Origin: Desulfobacterales bacterium
GTDB taxonomy: Bacteria > Desulfobacterota > DSM-4660 > Desulfatiglandales > Desulfatiglandaceae
DNA: 5,866 nt
Direction of reading: 5' to 3'
Assembly (NCBI GenBank): GCA_022013615.1
Contig: JAKLQB010000659.1
Span: 1 to 5,866, forward strand
Part shown: piece by piece, positions 1-5,410 of the stretch
How positions within the stretch are numbered: position 1 is the first letter of the stretch
How the letters are laid out: each line of letters opens with the position of its first letter
Notes under the pieces: generated by a model
Told to the model about the DNA's origin: nothing
Databases searched by the model: none
What the model saw: only the letters and a program-made list of their open reading frames with translations
Program-made: the position numbers and the translations under genes

Positions 1-29
1 ACTAAGTTCAACTGCAGGGATTTTAGGCT

Positions 30-67
30 AAAAGAAGATGTTGGGGGATGAAAAGAATCCCAACTTC
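30..67 (-). terminator. Candidate rho-independent terminator after pilY1
   Basis: Read on the minus strand, about 64 nt beyond the pilY1 stop, an imperfect hairpin has arms GAAGTTGGG and CCCAACATCTTC (three-base bulge) and is followed directly by TTTT. An alternative inner pairing GGGAT/ATCCC with a 7-nt loop is also possible. The position fits the end of the pilin operon, but the stem is imperfect and the T tract short, so this is tentative. The rest of positions 1-130 shows no supportable gene. Confidence 0.35.
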
Positions 68-130
68 AGAAAAAGGGGGTTGGCGGGACAAACATCGTTT
101 GTGCAGGGCGTGCATAGTAGTATTTCGCAA

Positions 131-2356
131 TTACAACTCCCTCCACCACAGGTAAAAAAAGTTGGCAGCGGGGGCAGAGGGTTCTATGGCCAGAATTCCT
201 GGTCCAACAGATTCAGTGCCACTACCACCGGGATTTATTCTTGATGCTGAAACCAGTAGTTTCTGATCTGTCTTATTTATTACAACTACAGGCTTCGAGA
301 GGAGTCCATCAGCCCCCCCTATCACCCGTAAGTATCCGTCAACTGCCTCACCCGTTTTGTAGTTCAGGGCATAGAGTTTACCACCCTGACCAGGTAAAAA
401 GGTCGTCACATAGTAGGTCTTAAGAAAAACCACACCTTCCGAAAGTACCTTTTCACCGGGTGCTAACCTTATATACCACCCCTGGTCATTATCAAGATCG
501 GGCAGCGTAGTTGGTAAGTCCGTCACATCAATCAGATCCGACTCTGTAAGCGTAGTTGAGGAGTGTGTATCCTTTACAGAATAAATCCTATCCGAGCTAA
601 TGGTGTTGCAGGGGTCCTCCCTGTCTCCCGTTCCCATGAAAACCAGGTCATATCCCCATTCAAGGGTCACGCTCGGGGGATAGAAGAATTTTCTCCCGTG
701 CGCCGGATCTGAAAGGAATAAGATGTGAGCTGCCTGATCTGTCCAATTCATAATGTTTTCGTCAGTAGCGGGAAAAACCAATGGATTATCATCCTTGTCA
801 GTAAATTTTCCAAACCGCCACACCTGACTCCCAAGGTCTCCCACATATAGCTTGTCTACAAAACCATTGCTATCCCCATCAACAAGGGTTACTGAGCTTG
901 GAATACTATAATTCATGCCGTTGATATTGCTAATTTTTTTCACAACACCGCCAGTAAAAACATTGATTGCGAGGACCGCCTTTCCCACCGAGTTATCCGA
1001 ACTGTAGCCTCCCCCGATGAAAAATACAGGGGTTCCGGCATCATCATCTTCATTCGAAGTCTTTACAAGTCCGAACCGGGGCTCAGACCAGCTCTCACCT
1101 AATTCCGCAATGACCACATCGGGGCCTGCCTTTGGGGGGGCGTAGCAGGTGATTGAGACAATGGTTGCGGTAGCCCCGGATTTCTCCCCTGTGACAATCC
1201 CGCCCACCGCAAAATCGCCTGTTTGTTCTCTGTAGGCGATCGAGCTTTCGACCAGTGTTCCATCCGCCGTGGCGGCACCCACACCGTTATCAGTTAAAAC
1301 TTCACCGTCTTCAAAGGTTCCAGTTACACCCTCAAGCTCAAAAGACCCAGCTTTTGCATCATCATACTGGCTTATCCTCCACAAAAAGAAAGGCCTTTCA
1401 GGATTCGTAACATCCAATGCAAAGTAACTCGTTCCCCCTTTTCGCTCTCCGCAAACAAGAATGACCTGGTCTTTGTCATCATCGTCGACATCATCGTCTC
1501 CGTCCGAGTCAACATTAACTTCTATGGTTCCATTTCCGTTCACGTCCCTTATATAAACTTTTGGGCTCGAATCCACATAATATTGATGGCTTTCACCTTC
1601 TACCATGTCCTTTAGGCGATGGAGCTGGTCAGGTGGGATGAACGCCCACATCTCTCTGCCATCGTCACTTGCCGGAGTGCTCAGGGTTGAATCTTTAACT
1701 GCATGAAGCATCCCGTCGTTTGCCCCGAAATAGATCACCCTCAAGGAATCTTCGTAGTCAATAACCAGCGGTTCACTGTGTTGGACGTCTCCGGTGATTA
1801 CCGCTCTGTTCTGGCCATCGACATCCGCACCCCTAACGAAATCAATGAGTTGTTCAGTTGTATGGTTATCTGGATTGCCAAGAATAGGCGCTGTCAGAGC
1901 GGTATTGCTCGAATTGAATTCATTGGTGTCATCAGTCAAATCCGTGGACGCGCCCAGGTATGTATAGATCTTTCTACTTGAATTATGAATATAGTTGCTT
2001 TTATGGGGGGCCGCCCAGTCTATTGTCGCCCAGAAAGGCACCGCTTCCTCTTTGATGACCCCATTGGGCCAGGTTGCTATGGCACCATTTGCATCAACAA
2101 TATCCCCATCAGCCGAGATCCCCAATTTGATAACATTTCCTGCCCAGAAATTCCCTTCACCCGGATAAAAAAAGGCCAGGTAAACCCTATTGCTGCTGGT
2201 GGTCCTTGAAACAGGGACAACCGGGGCGGTAAAAGTGTACGGGCCCCCATCAGTCTCGATTAAACAGGTATCGTCAGCAAAGCCCACATGAAACATAAAG
2301 ATGAAGCAGGCTGAGAAAACAACACTTGTAATCCATTTGTGTTTCAATCCTTTCAT
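131..2356 (-). CDS. pilY1: PilY1-type pilus tip adhesin, short form (C-terminal beta-propeller)
   Basis: 741-residue exported protein of the PilY1/Neisseria PilC family, expected at the type IV pilus tip or outer surface, where it promotes pilus extension, adhesion and surface sensing. Seen: a signal peptide (basic residues 2-7, hydrophobic 10-26, likely cleavage after Ala27 before DDTC). A region typical of the stretch before the propeller follows (GNFWAGNVIKLGI, 68-80). Propeller signatures include YFGANDGMLHAV (209-220), MWAFIPP (236-242), GGTSYFALDVTNP (307-319) and the exact calcium motif DxDxNxxxD at 493-501 followed by YVGDLGSQVWRF. The C-terminus ends in WWREL, as in intact family members. 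A second Asp-rich stretch lies at 271-296 and a repeat-bearing insert at about 337-417. Oddity: many family members exceed 1000 residues and carry an N-terminal vWA-like region that is absent here, although the reading frame is uninterrupted. The start is chosen because it supplies the signal peptide. The ribosome site (GGGA, 2 nt away) is weak. It is the last gene of the visible operon. Confidence 0.93.
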   Translation of the reverse strand: MKGLKHKWITSVVFSACFIFMFHVGFADDTCLIETDGGPYTFTAPVVPVSRTTSSNRVYLAFFYPGEGNFWAGNVIKLGISADGDIVDANGAIATWPNGVIKEEAVPFWATIDWAAPHKSNYIHNSSRKIYTYLGASTDLTDDTNEFNSSNTALTAPILGNPDNHTTEQLIDFVRGADVDGQNRAVITGDVQHSEPLVIDYEDSLRVIYFGANDGMLHAVKDSTLSTPASDDGREMWAFIPPDQLHRLKDMVEGESHQYYVDSSPKVYIRDVNGNGTIEVNVDSDGDDDVDDDDKDQVILVCGERKGGTSYFALDVTNPERPFFLWRISQYDDAKAGSFELEGVTGTFEDGEVLTDNGVGAATADGTLVESSIAYREQTGDFAVGGIVTGEKSGATATIVSITCYAPPKAGPDVVIAELGESWSEPRFGLVKTSNEDDDAGTPVFFIGGGYSSDNSVGKAVLAINVFTGGVVKKISNINGMNYSIPSSVTLVDGDSNGFVDKLYVGDLGSQVWRFGKFTDKDDNPLVFPATDENIMNWTDQAAHILFLSDPAHGRKFFYPPSVTLEWGYDLVFMGTGDREDPCNTISSDRIYSVKDTHSSTTLTESDLIDVTDLPTTLPDLDNDQGWYIRLAPGEKVLSEGVVFLKTYYVTTFLPGQGGKLYALNYKTGEAVDGYLRVIGGADGLLSKPVVVINKTDQKLLVSASRINPGGSGTESVGPGILAIEPSAPAANFFYLWWREL
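854..880 (-). other. PilY1 calcium-binding loop coding segment (DxDxNxxxD)
   Basis: Codes residues 493-501 of the PilY1 protein, DGDSNGFVD. This matches the DxDxNxxxD loop shown in Pseudomonas aeruginosa PilY1 to bind calcium and to control pilus extension and retraction. All four acidic/Asn ligand positions are present, so this propeller is probably calcium-responsive. Confidence 0.85.
1151..1321 (-). repeat. Two-unit protein repeat inserted in the PilY1 propeller
   Basis: Residues about 346-366 and 380-402 of PilY1 fit the same pattern, GxFxxGx[VI]xTxxxxGAxA, with a 34-residue period. The units run GTFEDGEVLTDNGVGAATA and GDFAVGGIVTGEKSGATAT. They interrupt the propeller between WRIS (326-329) and ESWSEPRFGL (421-430). 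The pattern resembles short G-E-x-V-T-G-x-x-S-G-A repeats found in phage structural proteins and large surface proteins (recognition from memory, not searched). A small inserted beta-rich lobe is the likely outcome. Confidence 0.55.
1469..1546 (-). other. Asp-rich stretch in PilY1, possible second calcium site
   Basis: Codes residues 271-296 of PilY1, with DVNGNG followed by DSDGDDDVDDDD, just before the conserved VILVCGERKGGTSYFALDVT strand. The spacing of Asp, Asn and Gly resembles EF-hand/dockerin-like loops. Calcium binding here is inferred, and the site is separate from the canonical loop at residues 493-501. Confidence 0.45.
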
Positions 2357-2385
2357 GTTCCCGTCTCTGGTACAGATATAGTTGA

Positions 2386-2406
2386 GTGGTTAATTGGTTA
2401 AGTGGT
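2386..2406. repeat. Short 8-bp tandem repeat upstream of pilY1
   Basis: GTGGTTAA, TTGGTTAA and then the partial GTGGTA are arranged head to tail in the pilX-pilY1 gap. This may be simple sequence slippage or part of the leader of pilY1. No function can be assigned. Confidence 0.4.
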
Positions 2407-2408
2407 AC

Positions 2409-2482
2409 TTCTCAATAATTTCAGGCTGAATTTAAAATCCCCCTCAATCCCCCTTTTCAAAAGGGGGAAGCAGTCGAAATGC
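2409..2482. repeat. Palindromic dispersed repeat, copy 1 (pilX-pilY1 gap)
   Basis: The core is the palindrome CCCCCTTTTCAAAAGGGGG at 2449-2467. The last 38 bp (2445-2482) match 3181-3218 with only two differences. The left part (TTCTCAATA at 2409-2417, then a diverged CAGGCTGAATT-like stretch and AAAATCCCCC) also aligns with 3015-3048, so the two gaps share one repeat family. The type is REP/MITE-like: short, non-coding and palindromic. On the transcript it would fold into a strong hairpin between pilX and pilY1 and could alter mRNA stability or partly attenuate pilY1. No T tract follows it, so a classical terminator is unlikely. Confidence 0.75.
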
Positions 2483-2503
2483 GCGAATTTACGATACAAG
2501 ACA

Positions 2504-2971
2504 TCAAAATCCCATACGATAGAATCCAGCTTCTATCTGGCTTTCGGCCCTGGCCGGACCATATCCCTCGCATGTCATCTTATATTTATGTGCCTTAAAT
2601 GTTCCAACCTGAGTTCCTGATCCCCTGGGTGGTGCTGAAAAGCCGAGGTATTCAACAGTGCCGCCAAAAGACTGTGTTGAACTTAATCGAACCACCTCTA
2701 AGGGGTCATTCTCATCCGGAAAATTTAGCCCTTCTCCCAGTGTCATATTATCAGGGCCATATAGTTCAGGGGTCTTTTCTACATACCCTCTTGCCGCTTC
2801 GGCTGCATAAAGGGCCATTTTATAGGACTTTTCATTGCCGGATATTTTCAACTCCACGTTGGTGGTACTCATGGCAGCTATCCCGATTATGGTAAGGAGC
2901 GCCAGGATAAGGATGGCAACCACCATAACCGATCCATCCTCATTCTTTCCGCGCCTAATAAATGTGCTCAT
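2504..2971 (-). CDS. pilX: Minor pilin PilX
   Basis: 155-residue minor pilin of the PilX type, inserted in the inner membrane and assembled at the pilus tip with PilV, PilW and PilY1. Seen: a short leader with RRGKNEDG (6-13), a probable prepilin peptidase site at Gly13/Ser14, hydrophobic residues 15-34, then TTNVELKISGNEKS and MALYAAEAARGYVE (52-65), the hallmark of the PilX_N domain. Position +5 of the mature chain is Val18, not Glu, as in Pseudomonas PilX and analogous to GspK. This fits a subunit that caps the tip. Length is in the family's range. The start is supported by AGGGA five bases upstream of ATG. Unlike its neighbours it has no clear Asp-rich calcium loop. It is separated from pilV by an inserted element and from pilY1 by a palindromic repeat. 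Confidence 0.88.
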   Translation of the reverse strand: MSTFIRRGKNEDGSVMVVAILILALLTIIGIAAMSTTNVELKISGNEKSYKMALYAAEAARGYVEKTPELYGPDNMTLGEGLNFPDENDPLEVVRLSSTQSFGGTVEYLGFSAPPRGSGTQVGTFKAHKYKMTCEGYGPARAESQIEAGFYRMGF

Positions 2972-2998
2972 AATTTTCCCTGCTTTTCAGGTGCCTGG

Positions 2999-3012
2999 TA
3001 TAATGTTTCGTA
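2999..3012. repeat. 14-bp direct repeat, pilX-side copy
   Basis: TATAATGTTTCGTA, identical to 3237-3250 and not extendable on either side. The two copies bracket a 224-bp palindrome-bearing segment, consistent with a target-site duplication. Read on the minus strand in the pilV frame, this copy continues as Ile-Ile-Pro-Gly-Thr-stop, with TGA at 2989-2987, only 15 bp before the pilX ATG. Confidence 0.75.
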
Positions 3013-3146
3013 AGTTCTCAATACCCAGACTGTATTAGAAAATCCCCCCTGGCCCAGACCTGACCTTGATACTTTGCGAGAGTAACCGATCGAATATAAC
3101 TGCTTGTTAGGGTACGGCATATGTCCGCCAAGTCGCGCCTCCCGAT

Positions 3147-3168
3147 CCCGTCCCGGTCTCGGGACGGG
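3147..3168. repeat. Strong GC-rich hairpin
   Basis: CCCGTCCCG (3147-3155) and CGGGACGGG (3160-3168) form a perfect 9-bp stem with a 4-nt loop (GTCT). It sits inside the pilV-pilX insert, about 16 bp from the dispersed palindrome. It is REP-like. In the pil transcript it would be a stable hairpin, with no T tract to make it a typical terminator. Confidence 0.7.
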
Positions 3169-3180
3169 GAGGGCAGGCCT

Positions 3181-3218
3181 CAATCCCCCTTTGCAAAAGG
3201 GGGAAGCAGTCGGAATGC
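3181..3218. repeat. Palindromic dispersed repeat, copy 2 (pilV-pilX gap)
   Basis: Matches 2445-2482 at 36 of 38 bases. The core palindrome CCCCCTTTGCAAAAGGGGG is at 3185-3203. The left part of the same repeat family lies apart, at 3015-3048, so about 130 bp (including the 3147-3168 hairpin) appear to separate the two halves here compared with copy 1. Confidence 0.8.
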
Positions 3219-3224
3219 CCATAC

Positions 3225-3716
3225 TTATTGAGATGCTATAATGTTTCGTATGGAAACGTGCTTTTGGATCCCATGATCTGTCCATGTCACAATGACATTG
3301 ACGGTCTTTGTGTTATTTGCCTCTACATCGACCGCAATGTTCCAGGACACGGTGTATTTCCCCCTGGTCACCTGGTGATCTGAGGTATTTACTGTAGTAT
3401 CTTCCAATCCAAAATTTCCGCCATCGTCATCAACGCCATCTCCATTAACATCCTTATCAGTCCCATCCCCATCCGTATCCACCAATTCGGAGTGATTATA
3501 GGGCAAGACCATCAGTTTCTCCACTTGGTCGCTCGCCCAGGAAGTACCTTCTGTAATTCCGTAGGCTGAGGCATTCCCTCTTATCGCGGACACCTGCATG
3601 GAAGCGACGGCCAAAAGACCAATTGTCAAGATCGATATCGCAACGATCACCTCAAGGAGGGTGAACCCTTTTTCGTTTTGTCCTTTTTTTATTATAGCAG
3701 CGGAAAGATGTGTCAT
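3225..3716 (-). CDS. pilV: Minor pilin PilV
   Basis: 163-residue minor pilin, part of the tip priming complex. Seen: leader with KKGQNEKG, prepilin peptidase site at Gly17/Phe18, the motif GFTLLEVIVAISIL with Glu at +5 (residue 22), hydrophobic helix to about 45, then ASMQ and the ASDQVEKLMVLPY segment typical of PilV. The C-terminal half ends in VTVSW/VIVTWTDHG strands and SIRNII, also typical. An unusual Asp-rich loop at 80-98 (DTDGDGTDKDVNGDGVDDD) resembles paired dockerin/TSP3 calcium loops. The start is supported by GGAGAGG at 3726-3732, nine bases upstream, within the 18-bp gap after pilW. The final residues ASQ and the stop appear to be contributed by the inserted element downstream; the inferred older ending is PGT-stop. 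Confidence 0.9.
   Translation of the reverse strand: MTHLSAAIIKKGQNEKGFTLLEVIVAISILTIGLLAVASMQVSAIRGNASAYGITEGTSWASDQVEKLMVLPYNHSELVDTDGDGTDKDVNGDGVDDDGGNFGLEDTTVNTSDHQVTRGKYTVSWNIAVDVEANNTKTVNVIVTWTDHGIQKHVSIRNIIASQ
3423..3479 (-). other. Dockerin/TSP3-like acidic loop in PilV
   Basis: Codes PilV residues 80-98 with two successive Asp/Gly-rich units, DTDGDGTDKD and DVNGDGVDDD. Spacing of Asp and Asn side chains is what calcium-binding loops of dockerin or thrombospondin type 3 repeats show. Calcium binding is inferred from the pattern only. Confidence 0.5.
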
Positions 3717-3734
3717 GTTCAGAAGCCTCTCCGG

Positions 3735-4445
3735 TCAAAAGGCGAGATTACGACAATTTACTTGAGCCGTTAGAAGTTTGCGGCGAAAGTTATCACCCGG
3801 CGCGATGAAAATTTGATCTCCCTGCTGGTTTGTGTAAACCGTTGTATTCTTGAATCCACGGTCTCTCCGGGCCGTCCTGGCTACCAGGGTGATCTGGACG
3901 GACCTTATCTCAGCAAGTGTTATGGTAGGATTTTCATCTTTATCCAAATACACTAAATTTAGAGCATCAATATTTTCGGCGACGGGCTGGTTATTTGTTG
4001 AAGGTTTTTTCCTCCCGAGCTTTTGTATACCACCTGAAGTGTAAAGGGAATATGTTAAATCTTCGTTTACATCATTAGTATCTCCATCACCAAAATTGGC
4101 TTCATCGGCCTCATCTATATTAGAATCACCATCATTATCCAAACCATCAGTCTCCCCGCCTGTAATATCCATCGTAATGCGAATAGAATTGGGGCTTGCT
4201 GTTCGAATTCCCGCCCCTGCGCTTCCTTTCGGGTCACACCCTGCCATCCGAATCTCTCTCTCCATGAAGTACATGGCCACCCTTAGATTTTGCTGCACAG
4301 CAACAACTTGCTCCTGGGCGATGTAGGATCTTTGCTGGGAAGAGTAGGCGGAATAGACGCCAGCCATGACGATACCTGCAACAGCCATGGCTATCAAAAG
4401 TTCCACTAAGGTGAAGCCTGGCGTATCATTTGAAGTGGCTATCAT
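3735..4445 (-). CDS. pilW: Minor pilin PilW
   Basis: 236-residue minor pilin of the PilW family (related to GspJ). Seen: a 10-residue leader ending in Pro-Gly, cleavage at Gly10/Phe11, GFTLVELLIAMAVAGIVMAG with Glu at +5 (residue 15), an amphipathic helix with QEQVVAVQQNLRVAMYFMEREIRMAGCDP (44-72) that is characteristic of PilW, and a C-terminal FRRKLLTAQVNCRNL segment, also typical. Cys70 and Cys231 could form a disulfide. An Asp/Glu-rich insert at about 100-129 contains DGLDNDGDSNIDE, similar to DGxDNDxDGxxDE metal-binding repeats, then DGDTNDVNED. ATG is preceded by GGGGA with a 6-base spacer (4452-4456), which fixes the start. The gap to pilV is 18 bp, so the two are co-transcribed. The upstream gap to fimT is stretched by a MITE-like insert. 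Confidence 0.9.
   Translation of the reverse strand: MIATSNDTPGFTLVELLIAMAVAGIVMAGVYSAYSSQQRSYIAQEQVVAVQQNLRVAMYFMEREIRMAGCDPKGSAGAGIRTASPNSIRITMDITGGETDGLDNDGDSNIDEADEANFGDGDTNDVNEDLTYSLYTSGGIQKLGRKKPSTNNQPVAENIDALNLVYLDKDENPTITLAEIRSVQITLVARTARRDRGFKNTTVYTNQQGDQIFIAPGDNFRRKLLTAQVNCRNLAF
4059..4148 (-). other. Acidic DGLDNDGD insert in PilW
   Basis: Codes PilW residues 100-129. The first half, DGLDNDGDSNIDE, has the ligand spacing of calcium-binding DxDxDG-type loops; the second half has DGDTNDVNED. It lies between predicted strands of the globular domain. Metal binding is an inference. Confidence 0.5.
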
Positions 4446-4476
4446 GTCATTTCCCCACGTTTCGGTAGTCCGCTAG

Positions 4477-4650
4477 GAGGCTATCCGAGAATGGCTATTT
4501 TCCCTCCCGCTACCAGCGGGACGTCAGGCTCAAATTATAATCCTCGAAATACTCAACGTATGGATGCCTGTTCCGCTGTATTTAAGCGGGGTGGTTAAAA
4601 TTTTCGCCTTCCTTGATCTTGGAAAAAATATCTCATTCTCAGACAGCCTC
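4477..4650. mobile_element. MITE-like element between fimT and pilW
   Basis: A 174-bp non-coding segment has imperfect terminal inverted repeats. GAGGCTATCCGAGAATG at 4477-4493 pairs with the reverse complement of 4634-4650 (GAGGCTGTCTGAGAATG), 15 of 17 identical, and similarity continues to TATTTT(TT)CC. CTAG lies directly outside both ends (4473-4476 and 4651-4654), as expected for a 4-bp target duplication. The right-hand CTAG contains the fimT stop codon TAG. Inside are the hairpins TCCCGCT/AGCGGGA (4505-4521) and CCGCT/AGCGG (4573-4589). There is no transposase, so it would depend on one elsewhere in the genome. The GAG ends and YTAR-like target recall IS5-related elements, but the family is not proven. 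Confidence 0.75.
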
Positions 4651-5244
4651 CTAGTCAATGCGAATATTACCGGCCGATGATACAACAACACTGGTTGTTC
4701 TATTATTCGTATTTTTGAGAAAAACGGTTCCCATTCCCAGGCCGCTTATATTATTTACTGGAAAACCTTTGGATTGAAAGGCGATAGATGGAAGCCCGTC
4801 ATCGTTATTCATAAAAGTTAACCCGTCGCCTCCTCCTTGGGATAAGTCATACCTTGTGCTCCCATAATCGGTCCAACATTTACGGGTAACTACTTCTTCC
4901 CCTGCATCATATTCTAAATCATTATCTGAATCGACGTAAACCACATAATCATAAATTCGAGCTCCTATCGCCTGATTGAAGGTTATGGCACAATTCGTGT
5001 TCCTTTTAACGGCTGTTAACTTAGCCAGCTGAAAATTGGAAACCATATCGCGAGCAGCCGCCTTCAGCCTGTAATTTGGCAACCAAGCAGAAAACCCCGG
5101 GACTGCCACCGCTGCCAAAATGGCCAAAACGACAATTGTCATAAGGACCTCAATCAAGGTAAATCCTGACAAAAGTTTCTCCCGAACCTTGGCTCTCTTA
5201 TCACCCTTTTTACGCCCATCCTGACGCTTTCTATTTTCAGCCAT
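4651..5244 (-). CDS. fimT: Minor pilin FimT/FimU-like (GspH domain)
   Basis: 197-residue pseudopilin-type protein, probably a tip minor pilin linking the priming complex to the pilus shaft, first gene of the operon. Seen: prepilin site Gly27/Phe28, GFTLIEVLMTIVVLAILAAVAVPGF with Glu at +5 (residue 32), RLKAAARDMVSNFQLAKLTAVKRNTNCAITF (59-89) typical of GspH/FimT, and the C-terminal pattern FQSKGFPV...GTVFLKN...SVVVSSAGNIRI. Cys85 and Cys123 might pair. An acidic loop DSDNDLEYDAGEE (105-117) resembles an EF-hand-like site. Oddities: the leader is 27 residues with about 11 Lys/Arg, long for this class, and AAAGGA ends only one base before ATG. An in-frame TAA lies 12 bases upstream, so the start cannot move outward; a TTG just before SGF would leave almost no leader. 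FimT and FimU cannot be separated from sequence alone. Confidence 0.87.
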   Translation of the reverse strand: MAENRKRQDGRKKGDKRAKVREKLLSGFTLIEVLMTIVVLAILAAVAVPGFSAWLPNYRLKAAARDMVSNFQLAKLTAVKRNTNCAITFNQAIGARIYDYVVYVDSDNDLEYDAGEEVVTRKCWTDYGSTRYDLSQGGGDGLTFMNNDDGLPSIAFQSKGFPVNNISGLGMGTVFLKNTNNRTTSVVVSSAGNIRID

Positions 5245-5356
5245 GTCCTTTGATTATTTCTTTTTTCCGATCCAAAACACCAAAAATCCATCTTTTCGAG
5301 TCCCAGGAAAGCAATCTGGTAATGGGTCAGTCAATTATGGAGGCCCCTGTTAATTC

Positions 5357-5386
5357 ACTATATAGGATTTTAGTCTTATCAATCAA
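5357..5386 (-). promoter_or_regulatory. Candidate sigma-70-type promoter for the pilin operon
   Basis: On the minus strand TTGATT (5386-5381) and TATAGT (5362-5357) are separated by 18 bp, about 110 bp upstream of the fimT ATG. The -10 matches five of six consensus bases, the -35 four of six, and the region is AT-rich. No convincing sigma-54 (PilR-type) GG-N10-GC site was found by eye in this gap. Prediction only. Confidence 0.35.
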
Positions 5387-5410
5387 TGTTTTTTTAACCC
5401 TGTCCTCGCT

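Larger units (their letters stand above)
3013..3236. mobile_element. Putative small non-autonomous insertion between pilV and pilX
   Basis: A 224-bp non-coding segment lies between perfect 14-bp direct repeats (2999-3012 and 3237-3250). Near its ends it has an inverted repeat, TCTCAATA at 3016-3023 and TATTGAGA at 3226-3233, each three bases from the direct repeat. Inside are the hairpin at 3147-3168 and the dispersed palindromic repeat at 3181-3218. It contains no transposase. Its right-hand edge supplies the present pilV stop codon and last codons, so it looks like an insertion that trimmed pilV harmlessly. A 14-bp duplication is long for most insertion sequences, so the mechanism is uncertain. 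Confidence 0.6.

Noticed and set aside
1703..2209. Plus-strand open frames of 92 and 74 aa opposite pilY1
   Set aside because: They lie wholly antisense to the well-supported PilY1 coding sequence, with no ribosome sites or domains; shadows of the real frame.
2449..2467. CCCCCTTTTCAAAAGGGGG as a rho-independent terminator for pilX
   Set aside because: Neither strand has a T tract directly after the stem, and the same palindrome recurs within another gap, so it is called a repeat instead.
2445..3218. Possible CRISPR-like array from the repeated 38-bp unit
   Set aside because: Only two copies, 736 bp apart, with a gene between them; they are intergenic palindromic repeats, not an array.
2968..3285. 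Minus-strand 105-aa open frame between pilV and pilX
   Set aside because: It overlaps the pilV end in another frame and is mostly translation of the palindromic repeats (SPFCKGGL, RPALPVPRPGRDREARL). It has no domain and is better explained as non-coding insert.
2504..5244. Type II secretion pseudopilins (GspH/I/J/K) as an alternative identity
   Set aside because: The folds are related, but the order ends with PilX_N-type and PilY1 genes and there are no gsp core genes in the window; a type IV pilus tip set is the better reading.
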